Numbered from the stretch's first letter, positions 11,341-24,138 are shown. The stretch: 64,000 nt of DNA from Spinellus fusiger (GCA_025094145.1 JALLLS010000021.1:1-64000); one strand, 5' to 3'. Made by a program: numbers and translations. The notes: generated by a model from the sequence alone, not told the origin.

Positions 11341-11913
11341 ACACTGATAAGACATTGTAGAGAGTGAACATTTAAAAGTGATGTTTTAATACTTTTATCA
11401 AAATTAGAATAGTGACAGCAATAGAACCAAACTAATATTACATACAATCAAATAATAATAATAATAATAATAAGGGTGATGAACACAATACCTATTCCAT
11501 TAAGACCTGGGCATTCCATATCTTATATCAAGCTGACATTTATACAATAATTGATACTAAAAAAGATCGTATATGCCTTTAGAATATAAGATAAAAAGTA
11601 TAATAGAACCATCAAACTACTTATCATTTATTCATTATGTGTAGGATATGTAAAAAGACATTGATTATTTCTTATGACATTAAAAACATAGTATATTCCA
11701 TCTCCACTCTGGGTGATTGATGAAATTGTAGAATTATTGCATATTACTCTGTAAGATTCGGATAGGTTTACGGAAATAGTGGATGGTATTTTAGTCACAA
11801 GAGAAATAACGTATCATAACGGCATTATAGCCTAGATATATGGAGTGTATATAACCTCCTACCTCAATCGAAATCTTTTATTTTGTGTATTTATAATTGA
11901 TAACACAATCCGT
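11341..11913. other. Intergenic/5' flank of the MFS transporter gene, no gene seen
   Basis: The DNA is AT-rich with an (AAT)n run at 11453-11472. It lies between the 5' end of the LINE and the transporter start and presumably holds the transporter promoter. No recognisable site was found. Confidence 0.5.
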
Positions 11914-13994
11914 ATGAATCCATTAACCTGTACAGAACTGGCCTCTGAAGAGAATATAGGCCACTTAAATTCAAGGTCATCCACGTACAATTCCTCAGAC
12001 AATACAATTTCGAAAGAGATAGATACAGAGAATATAGCTACAAAGGATGGTAAAAAAAATAGACACAAATAGATCACTTGTTGCAAGGGAAAATCGAAGC
12101 AGAAATCCTTACAGTATATATGTTTTTATAGGAGATATCAAATTGAAAAAATCAGAAGTGTCTCCAGCCTCTACTTTAAGGCATATAGAGAAACAAGATA
12201 TATCTGATGGTGGCTATGGGTGGATTATTGTACTTGCTTCTTTTCTTGTTCAATTACCATCACTCAGTGTGGTGATGAGCTGGTAAATTATTACTATTTA
12301 AAAAGAATGTGTCTTGCTAATGTATTAGGGGTGTCTTCCAAGACTACTATGAACAGCATATGTTCGGAAGATCCCCAGCCATCACTCTTCAATTGACATT
12401 TGTTGGTACCCTTGGCAATATCCTATTGAACATATCTTCACCATTTGTTCAAATTTTACTATGCTACATGGGTACAAGAAAGACCTTGGTGGTTGGTGTT
12501 ATGCTTGCTTCTTTGGGAATGATACTGGCTAGTTTCAGTAGTCAGGTACACATGTCAAGCTTTTTATTTTTTATTTTTTATTTTTAAAAAAAAGGGAGAA
12601 CTTTATGCTTACACAAATAGGCTATAATAGATCTGGCATCTATGCTTGGCACTAGGTGTACTCTATGGTATCGGAACCTCCATCATTTATTTTGTAAGAA
12701 AAATTGAACAGAAGACTCTTTACAAAGAGAATACATCTGAAGACCCACTTTTTTTCTGTTTTTTCTTTTTTTTTTTACTAATTATTATTTTTCCAAATGA
12801 TAGGTCGTTATCAGTGAGATTCCTAAATGGTTTACAAAGCACACCGGTATTGCTCTTGGTATCGCCTCAAGTGGGAATGGAATCGGTGGACTTGCTATGC
12901 CATTACTTGTTGCAATTCTCAATGATAAACTCGGAGTTGAATGGTCAGTGGAATCTTTTTATCGTTACTTCATAGATACCTTTGGAACCTAATGCTTAAG
13001 CTTTCATGTGCTTATATAGGTGTTTCAGAGTGTTAGGCTTTATTAATATTGGAGTAGGACTCTTAACATGTATTATGTTTCGTGAAAGACCAGGCGAAAC
13101 AAAAACATGTCCACGACTACGGGATATTGTCGATTTTAGCATTTTAAAAGACTTTAACTTTCTTCTCTGGTGTATTGCAGATATCTTCCTTGAAGGAGCT
13201 TATTATGTTCCTTTTTTTTTCTGCCATGTACGTAAAACAATTTGTTGGAATTTATTTTACCTATCTCATTTTATTAATGTGTTGTGATGTGTGTATAGCC
13301 TATGCCACTTACCTCGGATTATCTCCAGATAAAGGATCAATTACAGTGGCTTTAGTCTCTGGTCTTAGCTCAATAGGGCGGATCATAGCTGGGTAAGTAC
13401 CTACCACTACTAGTTGGCCAGAGTTCGTTTATCTCTTTAAACCTATTGAAAAGAAAGAAAACATGGAAACTTGATTTGGGTTCTCATTTTATTTGAAATG
13501 ATTATAGATTGATAGCTGACAAGCTAGGACATATGAATGTTACAATCTCTTTTTCCGTAATAGCTGGTCTATTGTCTCTTTTTTTGTGGACTTTTGCTGA
13601 ATCTTTTATTGTTCTTATTATCTTCTCTGTTTTCTTTGGGTTTTTTGGTGGTGTATTTGTTACACTTAGTAAGTGTATTATTATTTTATTTTCTAAAGCT
13701 TCAATTTTATAATCGTACTAACATTTTTTATTTAATAATATAGCACCTTCTATCACTGCAGCTATTACCGGAAAAGAGAGATATGAATCTGGTATATCCT
13801 TGCTGCTGGTTGTTACAACCTTTGCAATGTTTGGTCCAAACTTGGCTGGTGCGATTGAAAGCTCGATGCCTTCAACAGTCACACCCTTCATGAGTTATAA
13901 GATGTTTACTGGAGCCATGTATATGGCTGGCTCATTGCTACTTATATTCCTGAAGCTTCGGCTCACTCGATGGTCACTTTTCAAAAAGATTTAG
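11914..13994 (+). CDS. MFS transporter, monocarboxylate-transporter (SLC16/MCT) type
   Basis: Nine exons give a 474-residue protein: 11914-12049, 12132-12282, 12329-12545, 12631-12693, 12804-12943, 13020-13231, 13299-13392, 13508-13668 and 13744-13994. All junctions are GT-AG and in phase. After a hydrophilic N-terminus of about 75 residues comes the MCT hallmark DGGYGWIIVLASF at the first membrane helix, then WGVFQDYYEQHMFG. Later landmarks are QIWHLCLALGVLYGIGTS, IPKWFTKHTGIALGIASSG and YATYLGLSPDKGS. About 12 membrane helices are expected. Family members carry monocarboxylates or related small solutes across plasma or organelle membranes; the substrate here cannot be told. The ATG at 11914 was chosen because the exon frame joins the conserved core without a gap. 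Confidence 0.88.
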
Positions 13995-15275
13995 CAAACT
14001 ATATTCTTCATATCCATAAATTACAGTGCATATTGTTATATTATTATACAATTACTGAAAAATCACTTTTTAAGAAGGGCCAATCCGGCTATTTGATTAG
14101 TTGATGGATAGTGCACAGTCGCCCTCATTGAATTCATTTAATATTTGTTGGGAAGTATGGTGATAAAAGAGAAAAGAGAGACTTATTTCTATTGTATGAA
14201 GTACTTTTTTCTTTATAGATGTTGTAAAGTCAACACAGTATTTCAGATGGATGACCAATCACCTCTTGAGTGAACCCTATTCAAAATAGATAGATAAGCT
14301 ATTGTGGATAGAGTGATTTGCACAAAAGTCATTGCAACTGTCCAAATAATGATAGATACCAAACAGAAAGTAGAGACATTGTGATATGACCAAGAAATGG
14401 CAGCTTACTGTAAAGAATGAGTGAGATGAATCAGTCATACAATCCTATGAGTTACGTACTTTTTTTTTCATATAGGATAGTTAGGTTTGGAATATAAATA
14501 CATACTTATTCAATGACCAAAATGTCAAGAGAAGCACACTAAAACACTACTGCTTCAGATTGATGTACAGAAATGACTCCAATCACTTGCATGTATTTGG
14601 AAAGCTCTCTTTATCAGTATAGAGTATGCTAACATTAAACAAGGTTGTCTGAATTATATACGGCACAACCAAGACACATTGAGAAGAGATATATTGAGTG
14701 GTGTACAGGATGCTGTTACCTCAGACCCCATTTATTAAAGAAACGAGAGGTTAACATTTAACAGTTTATAAATAAATAAATAAATAAAACAGCTACAGAA
14801 TCAATGGCATTGAATAAAGCATCTAAGTCGTAGCGTATTTAATACAGTTGATAGATCTTTCAGAGGTAATATAAAAGTACAATAGCCTGCATTAGAATGT
14901 ATGCCTTTTGGTGGTGATTTCTGCCAAGTTTTTCTATTTGTAGTAATCATTAAAGTATAAAAGAAGTATAAAAGAATAACAAACAAGTTGAATAAATAAG
15001 AGCAGAGTTAATTGTACGTTAACTAAACCAAATACCTTTGGACCTAAGAAGCTATTGACAACACCATCACATCAACGGATGATAAATAATAGCTGATACT
15101 ATTCAGTATTACTAATAAAATAACTATTTATTTCCTCTTTCTTATTGTATTTCTATCTATTCTTTCTGAACTAAAGATGTTATACAGCCAACAAGATGTT
15201 AATGAAGTAAAGAAGATACAACATGCTTAGAGAATCAATATAGGGTTCTTACATATATTTGATTTTTATAGGAGA
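13995..15275 (+). repeat. Repeat debris, including a block shared with 47945-48850
   Basis: From roughly 14340 to 15275 this sequence matches the reverse complement of about 47945-48880, including matching short antisense frames. At both sites the block ends at a TTTTTATAG/TTATAATAG acceptor-like site followed by the start of a Fanzor-like frame. It is therefore best read as the 5' region of a Fanzor-carrying repeat. The 13995-14340 part is the 3' flank of the transporter and holds nothing recognisable. Confidence 0.55.
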
Positions 15276-15323
15276 CTATAGCAAGTTCTTCGTGTGCGAA
15301 TCCTACTAAAGTAATAACAGTTA
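15276..15323 (+). pseudogene. Fanzor N-terminal scrap
   Basis: Directly after an acceptor-like TTTTTATAG, a short frame (ETIASSSCANPTKVITV) aligns with the beginning of the Fanzor-like frame on the minus strand near 47935-47880. It breaks off after about 16 codons into a Tc1-type transposase fragment. The match includes the upstream block, so chance is unlikely, but the coding call depends on the better copy. Confidence 0.5.
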
Positions 15324-15720
15324 GCACCATCCTCTTGTAACAGAACCTCATTGTCCTCTTTCTAATGTAATTCCATGAACCAAAGATCAAACTCACCAGC
15401 CATAATTTTGATATATTTGTCTTGATTTACAGTGCTATCAACAAAGACTAATGAGCCACACTCAATCCACCCAACAACAGCTCCAAAACATCACACCACT
15501 GCCACTAAACTTCGTTGTTGGAACAATATGATTAAGATCATACCCTTCTCCAACTTTTCTGATGATATGGGCACCTACATTGTTTCTTTTCACGGTGTAC
15601 CTCAACTCATCAGATAAGATAATTCCTCTCCACGGATCACTTGTCCAAATGGCATGTTCCTTAGCCCAACAAAGCTGTATCTAGTGGTTTTTTGTCATGG
15701 ACAAATTATGATGTAATATT
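15324..15720 (-). pseudogene. Tc1/mariner-type transposase fragment
   Basis: The minus strand encodes broken pieces typical of the central DDE domain of Tc1-like transposases: a WRGIILSDE-type catalytic segment, a GSGVMFWSCC segment and STVNQDKYIKIM. A diverged second copy of the same stretch lies at about 49460-49790 in the same orientation. Several stops and both ends missing make it a relic. Confidence 0.65.
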
Positions 15721-15874
15721 AGAGAACAAAAGTGTCTTTCAAAATTAAGGTAATTATAGAATGAGTCTCTTTTTAATCCTTTTAATGACAAAGTGAGGGG
15801 AGAATCATGATTAGAGTTTGTTCTTTAATATCAAAAATAGAAAAAAGGTTTCATCCAAGCACAGCTGTTTTTTT

Positions 15875-17790
15875 TTGTAAGGATTTAGTTTTATTTAAAT
15901 CTTTTAGCAACGGACACACGTCACACTGAGCGGTGATGCCGTGAGGGAACTGGTAGAAGGAGAATAACTATGTAGAACCAGGAATTAAATATATACACTT
16001 AGTCAACAGCGTCTCTTTCTCTGAGGAAGAGAGAAACAGCTGTAAAAGAAGAAGAAATGATCATAGAAGAAGAGAAAGGAATGTCATCGAAAATCAATCG
16101 CCAATGGGCACGCCACAGTTCACCAAGCACACTGCCAATGATCTGAGAGCTTCTAATATCTAATGGGTCGGGAGGGGGCTTAAGAGAGAAAATGTGAGAT
16201 AGAACATCGGATTGCTTGGGCGGACAGGAAGAGAAAAAATGATTATAGAGAGCACACCACACAGGCCACTTGGCTGGACACTCTACTAGAAAGTGCTCAA
16301 TAGTGTCAGTAAATTGAGAGCAGACTTGACACTGTGGTGACGGGAGAAATGTTAGTGAAATATGGTGAAGTAAGGATGCATGGGGAAGCTTAAATTGTAG
16401 TGCTCGATACCAAATGTTGCGGCCAACATGACTAATTGGAAATTTCCAAAAGTCAAGCCAAAGAGCAGAAGAGATACGAGGGACAGTAGGTGTGAGTGCA
16501 ATACTTGCAGAAAGAAAGCGATAAGTACTTCTGGTCATTCCAGTAAGCTTTGGTGAGGCAAAAAGAGCCGTAACAAGGGGAGTTGCATCCACTACTCCAA
16601 GAATACCATCATGATTTCCATAGGGATGAGAAGGTGGAAGACATACTCTGGCAAAAGAATGCCGAGATATTGTCTGAAAGGATATAACGGAACGGAAATA
16701 GGAAGAGATGAGACGAATGCCCACAGATCTAGCAGGAAGGCTGCGTTGACATAGATGGCCCACCAGGGGATTAAATTCATAGGCATCTCGTACTAGTAGT
16801 TTGGTGTGGCCTGGGCGGTATACTGGCGGATCAAGAGGAGAAGGAAAGGAGACCGATAGCAGGGGAAGCGTAAGGAGAGTAGCAGGAGAGAGAAAAACAT
16901 TATCTGTGATAGATGGAAGATGGGAGAAAGCACGAAACAGAAGTGTAAAAATAGAGAAAGGCTCTTTGATAGAGTATGTTCTCAGCAGAGGAAAGAAAAA
17001 AGGAAGGCGATGATCTTGTATGCCAGTACAGGCAGCAAGAATCTCTTGAGCAAGGAACGAGATGGGCAGGGCAGGCAATGGAGGGTACAGTAGTAGTGGT
17101 ATTAGCCAGCGTAGTTGAAGGGCAGATTGTTGGACATAAGGATCCAATATTCCAAGATCACCACTGGCCCAAGGAAGACATAGAGTGGAAAATGCAATAG
17201 GAGGAAACATCCGCTTCATCAGAAACTTGCTAATGATAGACTGGAGTGATTGAAAGAAGGTACGAGGAAGAGGTGTGATGCGGATGACATGCCAAAGAGT
17301 AGAGAGAATGAGAGTGTTAACAATGGTGGTTCTGCCACGAACTGAAAGAAAACGTTGGCTGTGTATATTGGTGGCGGATCTTATCTTTCCAAGTAGTTGT
17401 GCGCAGGTAGATTGCCGTTGCTGTCGAGAACAAATGAGTGGATACCCTAGGTAGACCAAAGCAGTAGGGCAAGTATTGTCAAACCAAGCTGTAATCCCTG
17501 CCTCAATGAGCAATGGCTGCCATTCAGGAAGAGGACATCCAGAGAGAGAGAGAAAGCATGAGTTTTTTGAAGGTTCATCTTGGCATTGGATGCCTGTCCA
17601 TATATTCTTAAGTGATGTAGTATCCGTTCCAAGTCTACTGGATCCTGAAGAAAGACAACTACATCATCAGCATAAGCTAGAACACGAAGAGAAGATGTGG
17701 GAGGAGGGGTGACTGATGGTGACAGAACAGGAGGAAGAAAACCTTTGAACAAGGTGTCTTGCAGCACACTCAAAGCATAGCTGTTAATCT
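15875..17790 (-). mobile_element. 5'-truncated LINE copy with remnant ORF2
   Basis: The minus strand carries the C-terminal half of a LINE ORF2 related to, but clearly diverged from, the one at 6133-9891. It begins inside the reverse transcriptase (AYADD box near 17665), shifts frame near 17500, and then runs open for about 500 residues to a stop at 15999. It includes LSVRGRTTIVNTLILSTLWH and a zf-RVT motif (CQVCSQFTDTIEHFLVEC). Loss of the 5' part is the usual outcome of target-primed reverse transcription. A run of A on the minus strand near 15872-15880 may be the remains of the poly-A tail. Confidence 0.8.
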
Positions 17791-18130
17791 ATATCGGAAT
17801 CTTATAGCTGTGACTGTATAATGAATTGACACTATAAATCTTGAGAATAGTGAATAAGGCATTGTAATGTACGTATAGATCAAAGTATCAATTGTATGAT
17901 TTAACTATGAGCTTCTTTGTTTAGAAGGTCTAGTTATTTCACAAAAGGTGTAATAGAGTTCGATATAATAAGGGAAATACAGCATATGATATACATAAAA
18001 AGATACAAACCCTAACTGATTGCAGTAGATGATAAGGGTGTCTCTACATACATCCACCTCAAACTTCAATATTCCCAACTTCAGTTGATTGTATTATTAT
18101 AAATATATTTATTAGATAAAAGCAAAAGAT
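17791..18130. other. Intergenic, no gene seen
   Basis: AT-rich sequence between the LINE fragment and the tRNA gene. It forms the 3' flank of the minus-strand tRNA. Confidence 0.5.
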
Positions 18131-18212
18131 CGTCAGCTACAGGGTTCGAACCTGTGCGGGCAAAGCCCATTAGATTTCAAGTCTAACTCCTTAACCACTC
18201 GGACAAACTGAC
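18131..18212 (-). tRNA. tRNA-Ser (anticodon UGA)
   Basis: The minus strand folds as an 82-nt class II tRNA. The acceptor stem pairs GTCAGTT with AGCTGAC, with one G-T pair. The D arm contains GAGTGGTTAAGG. The anticodon stem TTAGA/TCTAA encloses the loop with TGA. There is a long variable arm (TGGGCTTTGCCCG), and the T arm holds GGTTCGAACC. The long variable arm and the anticodon both indicate serine. No intron is present. Confidence 0.93.
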
Positions 18213-19583
18213 GTATGGTGACGTTGACACATAGTGTTGTAAAATATTCGGCTTCAGTGACTGCTAGGCGTAGTGCAGTGAGTTGACTTTGCAAATTTCT
18301 CTGTTCCTCGATTATTTTCTTTTTGGTCCTGTTTCTCTTTCTTTCCTTTTTGTGTCAACCTTCTCTTTTCTTCCTCTTTTAGGAATTGATGTGTTTCTGA
18401 TATTTTCTGTATGCTGTAAAGAGATCAATGCTCTTGTCCCACAATCTTTTTCTCATACTATTCTATTTTCTACCTAAATCTTTCTTTTCTTCTCTATGAT
18501 GTATTTCTTTAAACTATTTTAGTTACTTTTGCAGTGGATAACTTCATTACTATGAGTTCGTCTTAACAAGCACTAATTAAGTTTCTTTTTCTTTCTCCTG
18601 AAGAGTCATTGTTATGATACATTCTTGTAACAAGGCTATTTTAGCTTATAATTTGTAGTTTTTGGTCATATATAATGTAATAGCAATGCAATTGTCTTAA
18701 TTACTTTCTCTAGGATTTACTTCTTATGAAATCATTCTCTATTTTTACTAGTTGTTGTTTAGTATAAATATCCTATTAACAAAGAACTGAAATAAATTAT
18801 TGAATACTACTCCAAGATTTTCTATTATCTTTCTATTCTTCTGTTATTATCTTTTGATATCTTCAAAGACAAGTTTTGGGCAGTGCTACTGTGAATTCTT
18901 GTGAAGTATCATTGTCATTTATGAATCAATTCTTAGCAAAGTATTGATTGCGTTTTGTTATTTTTGTACCTGCGTGTACTGTTGTTCCTCTTTTATCTGT
19001 TTTCTTTTGCTTCACTGTTGTGTTGAAAAGTATTTATCATATTTGTTTTCATAGTCTACTCACTTGAACAGACCATTCCCCTACCCTTTCTATTTGTTCA
19101 CAAACCCTACCTCCAATTTCCATTCCAAACCCTTTTCTTACCCTATACTCTACCTTTCTATCCATCATACACACACCCATAAGTACCACACGCATCAGAC
19201 GTGTCGTTTCCCAATATAGAGAGAATAGTTCTAAGCCCAGAGGTATGTTCACAGAGTGAAATAGCTAGTGATTATTGGTTTGGACTGAGTCCCACATAGA
19301 TCAAAGAAGAATAAAAGAAAAGATAGATAATATTTATTCATTGAATTCACTTGATTATTTATACTAAATTCTACAGTGTACAATTGCACATACATGTCTT
19401 GGATTAGCATTTATCTTATTAATTATATTATATTATCTGTGTGTATCCACAAAGGATAATGTGTGTTCCAAAAAGAAAAGACATGTTCAGTCAATAGTAT
19501 TTGTTAAATTCAAAGAAGAATATCAGACTCAAGAACAAGATGCTTTTGTTTTATCTGTATTGACTCTGGATACAACGTACAGT
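18213..19583. other. Intergenic, no supported gene
   Basis: Mostly T-rich sequence. A pyrimidine-rich stretch at 19070-19220 is open on the minus strand for 67 codons, but it has no recognisable motif and I do not call it a gene. Confidence 0.5.
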
Positions 19584-19600
19584 GGGCACGGATTGTCCTA

Positions 19601-20222
19601 TTGTATAAAAACAAAGTCATAACTCGACCCAAAATACGTACAGGAAGACATGAAAAGGTGCCATCTACTTCAAAACTGGCAATAATATTGTCTATTCATA
19701 GAAACCCTATGCAGACAATTGCATATCATTTGAGAAAGATGAATGATGCAGGCATGGATAGTTGCCGTAGTAAATTTCTAGAATGCATGAATGAGCTCGG
19801 GGTTTCTTTTTCATGCTCACCATCAAGAAAACCTGGCATGACACTTACTCACAAGCAAAGACGATTGGAGTGGTGTAAAAACAAGGCTGATTGGCTGGTG
19901 GAGAGGTTGAATAACGTTGTTTGGACTGATGAATCTTATTCTGCAGTTGTGGGCAGTAATAAAGGGACTAGAGTGATCAGGAAGAGAGATGAAAGGTGGG
20001 GAGGGCCATACACAACAAACATACAAGTATGGCAAGGGTTCAGTCATGGTGTGGGTTTGCTTTTGGCGTAAAGTTGTAAGACCTCTTGTACTCTTGGAGG
20101 GATCAGCTGATCAAGACAAGTATGACAATGTACTTGATAAATACTTTCTTCCATTGTTCCAAAAATTCCTAGAGAACCTTAAGAAGACCGTGCTCTTTCA
20201 AGAAGACGGTACTCTGTTGTGA
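19601..20222 (+). pseudogene. Tc1/mariner-type transposase, truncated (left-arm copy)
   Basis: The frame runs from 19601 to 20071, then shifts to another that ends at 20222. Recognisable parts are VVWTDESYSAVVG (first catalytic Asp), YKYGKGSVMVWVCFW and VLFQEDG (second Asp region). The N-terminal DNA-binding domain is missing here because the arm starts inside the gene, and the last catalytic block is absent. Confidence 0.75.
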
Positions 20223-20416
20223 TTTAAAATAAAGGTTTTGCTACAAAGTACTAAGTAATATCTTTATAATAAAAATGTAGAAAATCATTTAAAGAACAAA
20301 TTTTCTAAATATTGTATTATTCCATAAGCCTTTTATTATGAACATCTTAGACTGATAGATATGCCTTTATTTCTCAAAATAAAATATAAATATAAATCCC
20401 TCTACTAATTTATTGT

Positions 20417-21588
20417 ATGGACTTTATAGGAAAATTGATCCACCCATATAGTACACAGTACACATCGGATATATCAACTACGGATCCTGTCCAACCACCA
20501 ACCATCAAGCAACCTCCTGTACCAGCACCTGTCAGACCCTCTGTGTCTGAGACCACCATTGCCAATACCATCCTTAACTCCGAGAGTAGAAAACCCAGAC
20601 TACTTACCAAGCGCACTCGTGCAAATACTTACGAGTATCAAATGACTGAGGTAGAAAAGCCTGATACCTTCACTCAGCAGATGATGGCATTTCTGTCAGG
20701 TATTCAGAGACAAATAGCGATAATCGGACTCGGCATCCAGAAATTGGAAGCACAAGTCAAGGTCAAAGATGACCTTATTACATCTCTCCAGGCTCAGATC
20801 AATGCCAAGAGTGCAGAAAATTCATTCAAAACACTTCTTACCTCCACAATAGAACCCAAAGTTTCCATAGAAAAGACTACCATCATTAATGCCAACATGG
20901 CTGAAAAGAACACCTCACTACTAAAGAAAACAGCATAGGCCAGAACAGTGCTTAGAGCACAAACAGTTTGGGCCTTATAAGAGCCTACTAGGCCCTCAGT
21001 ATACGATTTTGTATATGTACCCTGTCGCCGCTACCTCAAATATGACCAGGTCTGCAAGATGTTGGGACCTCTGAAGATCCAACAGTCATTGATCATAGAT
21101 ATCCACTTCTATGCAAGGGGAACAATTGTACTGCTTTTACATGACAGCTTCAAGTAAGAAATTGAGAAGAAACTCAACAAATCAAAGATCAAGCCACAAG
21201 CAAACCTTGATCCAGTAGCTGCAACTGTGATTTTTTTTTATTATAAAAATAAAAATAAATAAAAATAAAACCCCCCAAGCTCTAACAGGAGTCAGACTGC
21301 ACCAAGACTGCAAAGGCTCAAGAATTCTTTGAGCAAAAAGTGTCCAACACCTGTCTTCGTGCTCCAGCTCATTTAGGGTATAGCATTGCTCACCACTTTG
21401 GCTCAAGCATTGCTACGCCCTCGTCTACCCACCATTACCTTTGAGAAGCTCCTGGCAGACCTCAAGATCAAGGTCACAGTCACCAGCCCTCCCGTCACCC
21501 TTGAAAAAGAAGCCATTCAGGCATTTGGGTCTGACTCGGCCATGGAAGGAGTCGAGGGAGACAATCAACACACCCAACAAGACTTATA
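20417..21588 (+). pseudogene. Retroelement ORF1-like coiled-coil frame and C-terminal pieces (left-arm copy)
   Basis: An open frame of 173 codons (20417-20938) has a Pro-rich N-terminus (PPTIKQPPVPAPVRP) and a coiled-coil-like segment (LEAQVKVKDDLITSLQAQIN). It is followed, after stops, by VYDFVYVPCRRYLKYDQVC and a 67-codon frame ending at 21588. I read this as the ORF1 (gag-like) protein of a fungal non-LTR element, because another copy sharing the same 3' tail lies at 42752-43349. No reverse transcriptase follows. The family assignment is an inference. Confidence 0.5.
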
Positions 21589-22043
21589 AATAGACCAATC
21601 TTTGGTCTATTGAGAGATTGTGCGATCAGGCCCAAACTAATGCCTATGTTTGCATTGTCATTTACCATCATCTCTTATTTTTCTTCATTTTTCTCTTCAT
21701 TTCAAGGTTTTATGTACTCTTATCTTTCTATTTCTTTTTTCCTTGCATTTCTTTTTTCCACTTTTGTATTTGAAGTGTTTCTATATTTATCTTAATTTTT
21801 CAAACAATCTCACAGGGTGGCTAATATGCCCAATGCGCGAATAGCAAATCACGCCCAAAAACAAAATAAAAATACTTTGAACTGTATAGGAAAATCCTAT
21901 TTTTTTTTAATAATAGAAACTACTATAGATATAAGTTTATTTACTAAATCATCACTATAATAATAATAATACTAATAATAATAAACGGAAATTATTGCAT
22001 AGATCACAATCCACTCATTAGATACATAGAATAAATAAACTTC

Positions 22044-24138
22044 TTAAAGAAGTCTATCAGGTCGCTCAACAAATCGCGCTTTGTAAGGTTTAGGATGCAT
22101 AACCAGCCCACGATCAACAAAACTTTCAATATCACCGTATAAAAAATTGCCATTTGAATCAAGTGCTGGTTCAACAGTGCTGCGTGCCCAAAGATTGATG
22201 TATGTCAAAAACATCTCCATCTCAGCCTGTTGAAAAGCAATAAAAATACTTTGATTAGTGTGATGAAGCAATGTGTGGACCAAAAACTTCCCAGGTAACT
22301 TACCAGATAAATGCCAGGACATATACGTCTGAATATACACATAGAATAGTATGTAAGTTACTCGGAAGCAAGCGTGGTAATCTATTCAATTATTTACCTT
22401 CCCCATCCAAAGTTAAACTGATCTCTTTCTTTTGTATTTCCATTGGCAGATGCATGGAATGTTGATGTGTCTTTTATAAAGCGCTCGGGAATGAATTTGT
22501 CTGGATCAGGGTAGACATCAGGATTTCTATGCATGCTATACATATCACTGATCAAAACAGTGCCTTTCTTAATCTTGTAGTTATTCACTATGACTATACA
22601 TATTGATTAGTCTTACCCCATATAATGAGACTAAAATTATACTTACAGTCCTTCTCAGCAATATGAGGATTTCCGTAAGGTGAAAGAGGATATAGACGCA
22701 TGATTTCTCGTTGAACAGAGATCATGTAAGGAAATTCTTCACGGTCTGTGAAAGTAGGTAGCCTATTATGCTTGGTAATAAAAGCATCTATCTCTGCACA
22801 TATCTTTTGTTGAACCTCAGGATAATGAGACAAAACAGTAAAACCCCATGAAACTGATAAAGTAACAGTATCTGTTCCAGCAATAATTAAGTCACCTCGA
22901 ATAGAACAAACAAAAAAGGGTAAGTTTCTTTTCTAGTCTATATTTTCATTGTTAAAACTCAACTTACTAACAATCACTATTATATCTTCTTCATCATACA
23001 TGTTATTATTGTCTGAATCTCTCATTCTCTTGACAAGACAGTCCTCATCTTTTTCAATAGACTGCGCTATCAATTTCTTCATAACAGGATTACGTAAATT
23101 AGTGATAAAGTCACGCTTCGCCTTGTCTTTGTTCTGGAGATAGCCTATAAACCCGAGGGCTGGAATATATGCATCCATGGTTTCATTTACTCCTGAGTAC
23201 TTGAATGTCAAGTAAACAATCTCAAGAACATTCTTAAAAGTTGGGTCGTCTATCGATTCAAAACGAGTGCCCAGAGAGACTTTCGCTATTACATTAAGAG
23301 ATCTGAATGTTAGATCATTGAAGGGGTCCACTCCTTCATCAGTATTTCCACTTCTAATCAACTGATCAACAAGATAGCTTGTCTCAATCTGGATCGCATC
23401 GGCCATCTGGTCCAATGCTTTTGGTGCTAGGAGCATATTTGCTTTAATCACATATTAGTACTGTCTTTTGAAGATACATCTATTCATATATCTAATTTTT
23501 TGTTTGTTTTACCAGCAAGTCTTGATTTTCTTAATTTCTTTTTATCTTTAGAAAACATTAATCCTCTAAGTGTTTATAATGTATCAAATAAGTCATTGCA
23601 TTCTCAATGCACTCATTGTTCTTTCTTACTTTCCGTTTAAACTATAATAATCACTAGTGAATTTGCTGGTGGGTCGCAAAGCAGTAATGCTGCCATTGAC
23701 GTCGAATACTTCATGGGCAATAGAGGGATCAGAAATAAAGATAGTGTCTTGTATACCCATCTTAATATGAATGATGGGACCTACAAAAGTGTGAATCAAG
23801 AAGTAATAGGTGAATAATTAGAGTGGTACTTACCTAGGTCTTTATGCCACTCATACATCTTTAAAAATGAATTCTCAGTAAGGTGCGGTAAATGACCTGA
23901 AAGATATAATTGTCAATGACTTATCAGTATTAGCCAAGTTCTTACCAACATAGGGATATTTCCCTTTAGGCATGGGTATTTTGTCGAAACCATCATGTTT
24001 TGTGTCTTTGGAGCTAGAGTAAAGTATATACAGAGCTGTACCAACAATAACAGCACTCGCACTTTGCAGAGAATAAGCTTTTAGAACATCAATCGTATAA
24101 GATTGGCTCTTAAAAAGAGAGAGATAAGTAGAGTTCAT
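22044..24138 (-). CDS. Cytochrome P450 monooxygenase (microsomal type)
   Basis: Nine exons on the minus strand give 528 residues: 24138-23946, 23896-23834, 23780-23630, 23565-23513, 23441-22968, 22895-22647, 22593-22398, 22328-22304 and 22226-22044. All have GT-AG junctions in phase. A hydrophobic segment at about residues 25-45 (SASAVIVGTALYILY) should anchor it in the ER membrane, followed by a proline-rich hinge (KIPMPKGKYPYVG). The I helix has LIIAGTDTVTLS, the K helix has QREIMRLYP (ExxR), and the heme-Cys signature is FGWGRRICPGIYLAE. It needs a separate reductase, unlike the fused P450 at 2357-6070. The substrate is unknown. The gene is undamaged although it sits between two identical inverted repeat arms. 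Confidence 0.92.

Larger units (their letters stand above)
19584..21887 (+). repeat. Left arm of a 2,304-bp inverted repeat
   Basis: This sequence is the reverse complement of 25555-27858. Both arms are exactly 2,304 bp, and every stretch I compared was identical, including several encoded frames. The arm contains a transposase relic, an ORF1-like retroelement frame and the 3' end ...ACTTTGAACTGTAT. It ends 157 bp from the 3' end of the enclosed P450 gene. Confidence 0.92.

Noticed and set aside
14801..14986. Small hydrophobic protein frame also present at 48234-48422
   Set aside because: The two frames are the same repeat read antisense to the Fanzor direction. Their similarity reflects the duplicated block, not a conserved gene.
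19049..19252. 67-codon minus-strand frame in a pyrimidine-rich tract
   Set aside because: The strand bias in base composition alone explains the open frame; no homologous motif was recognised.
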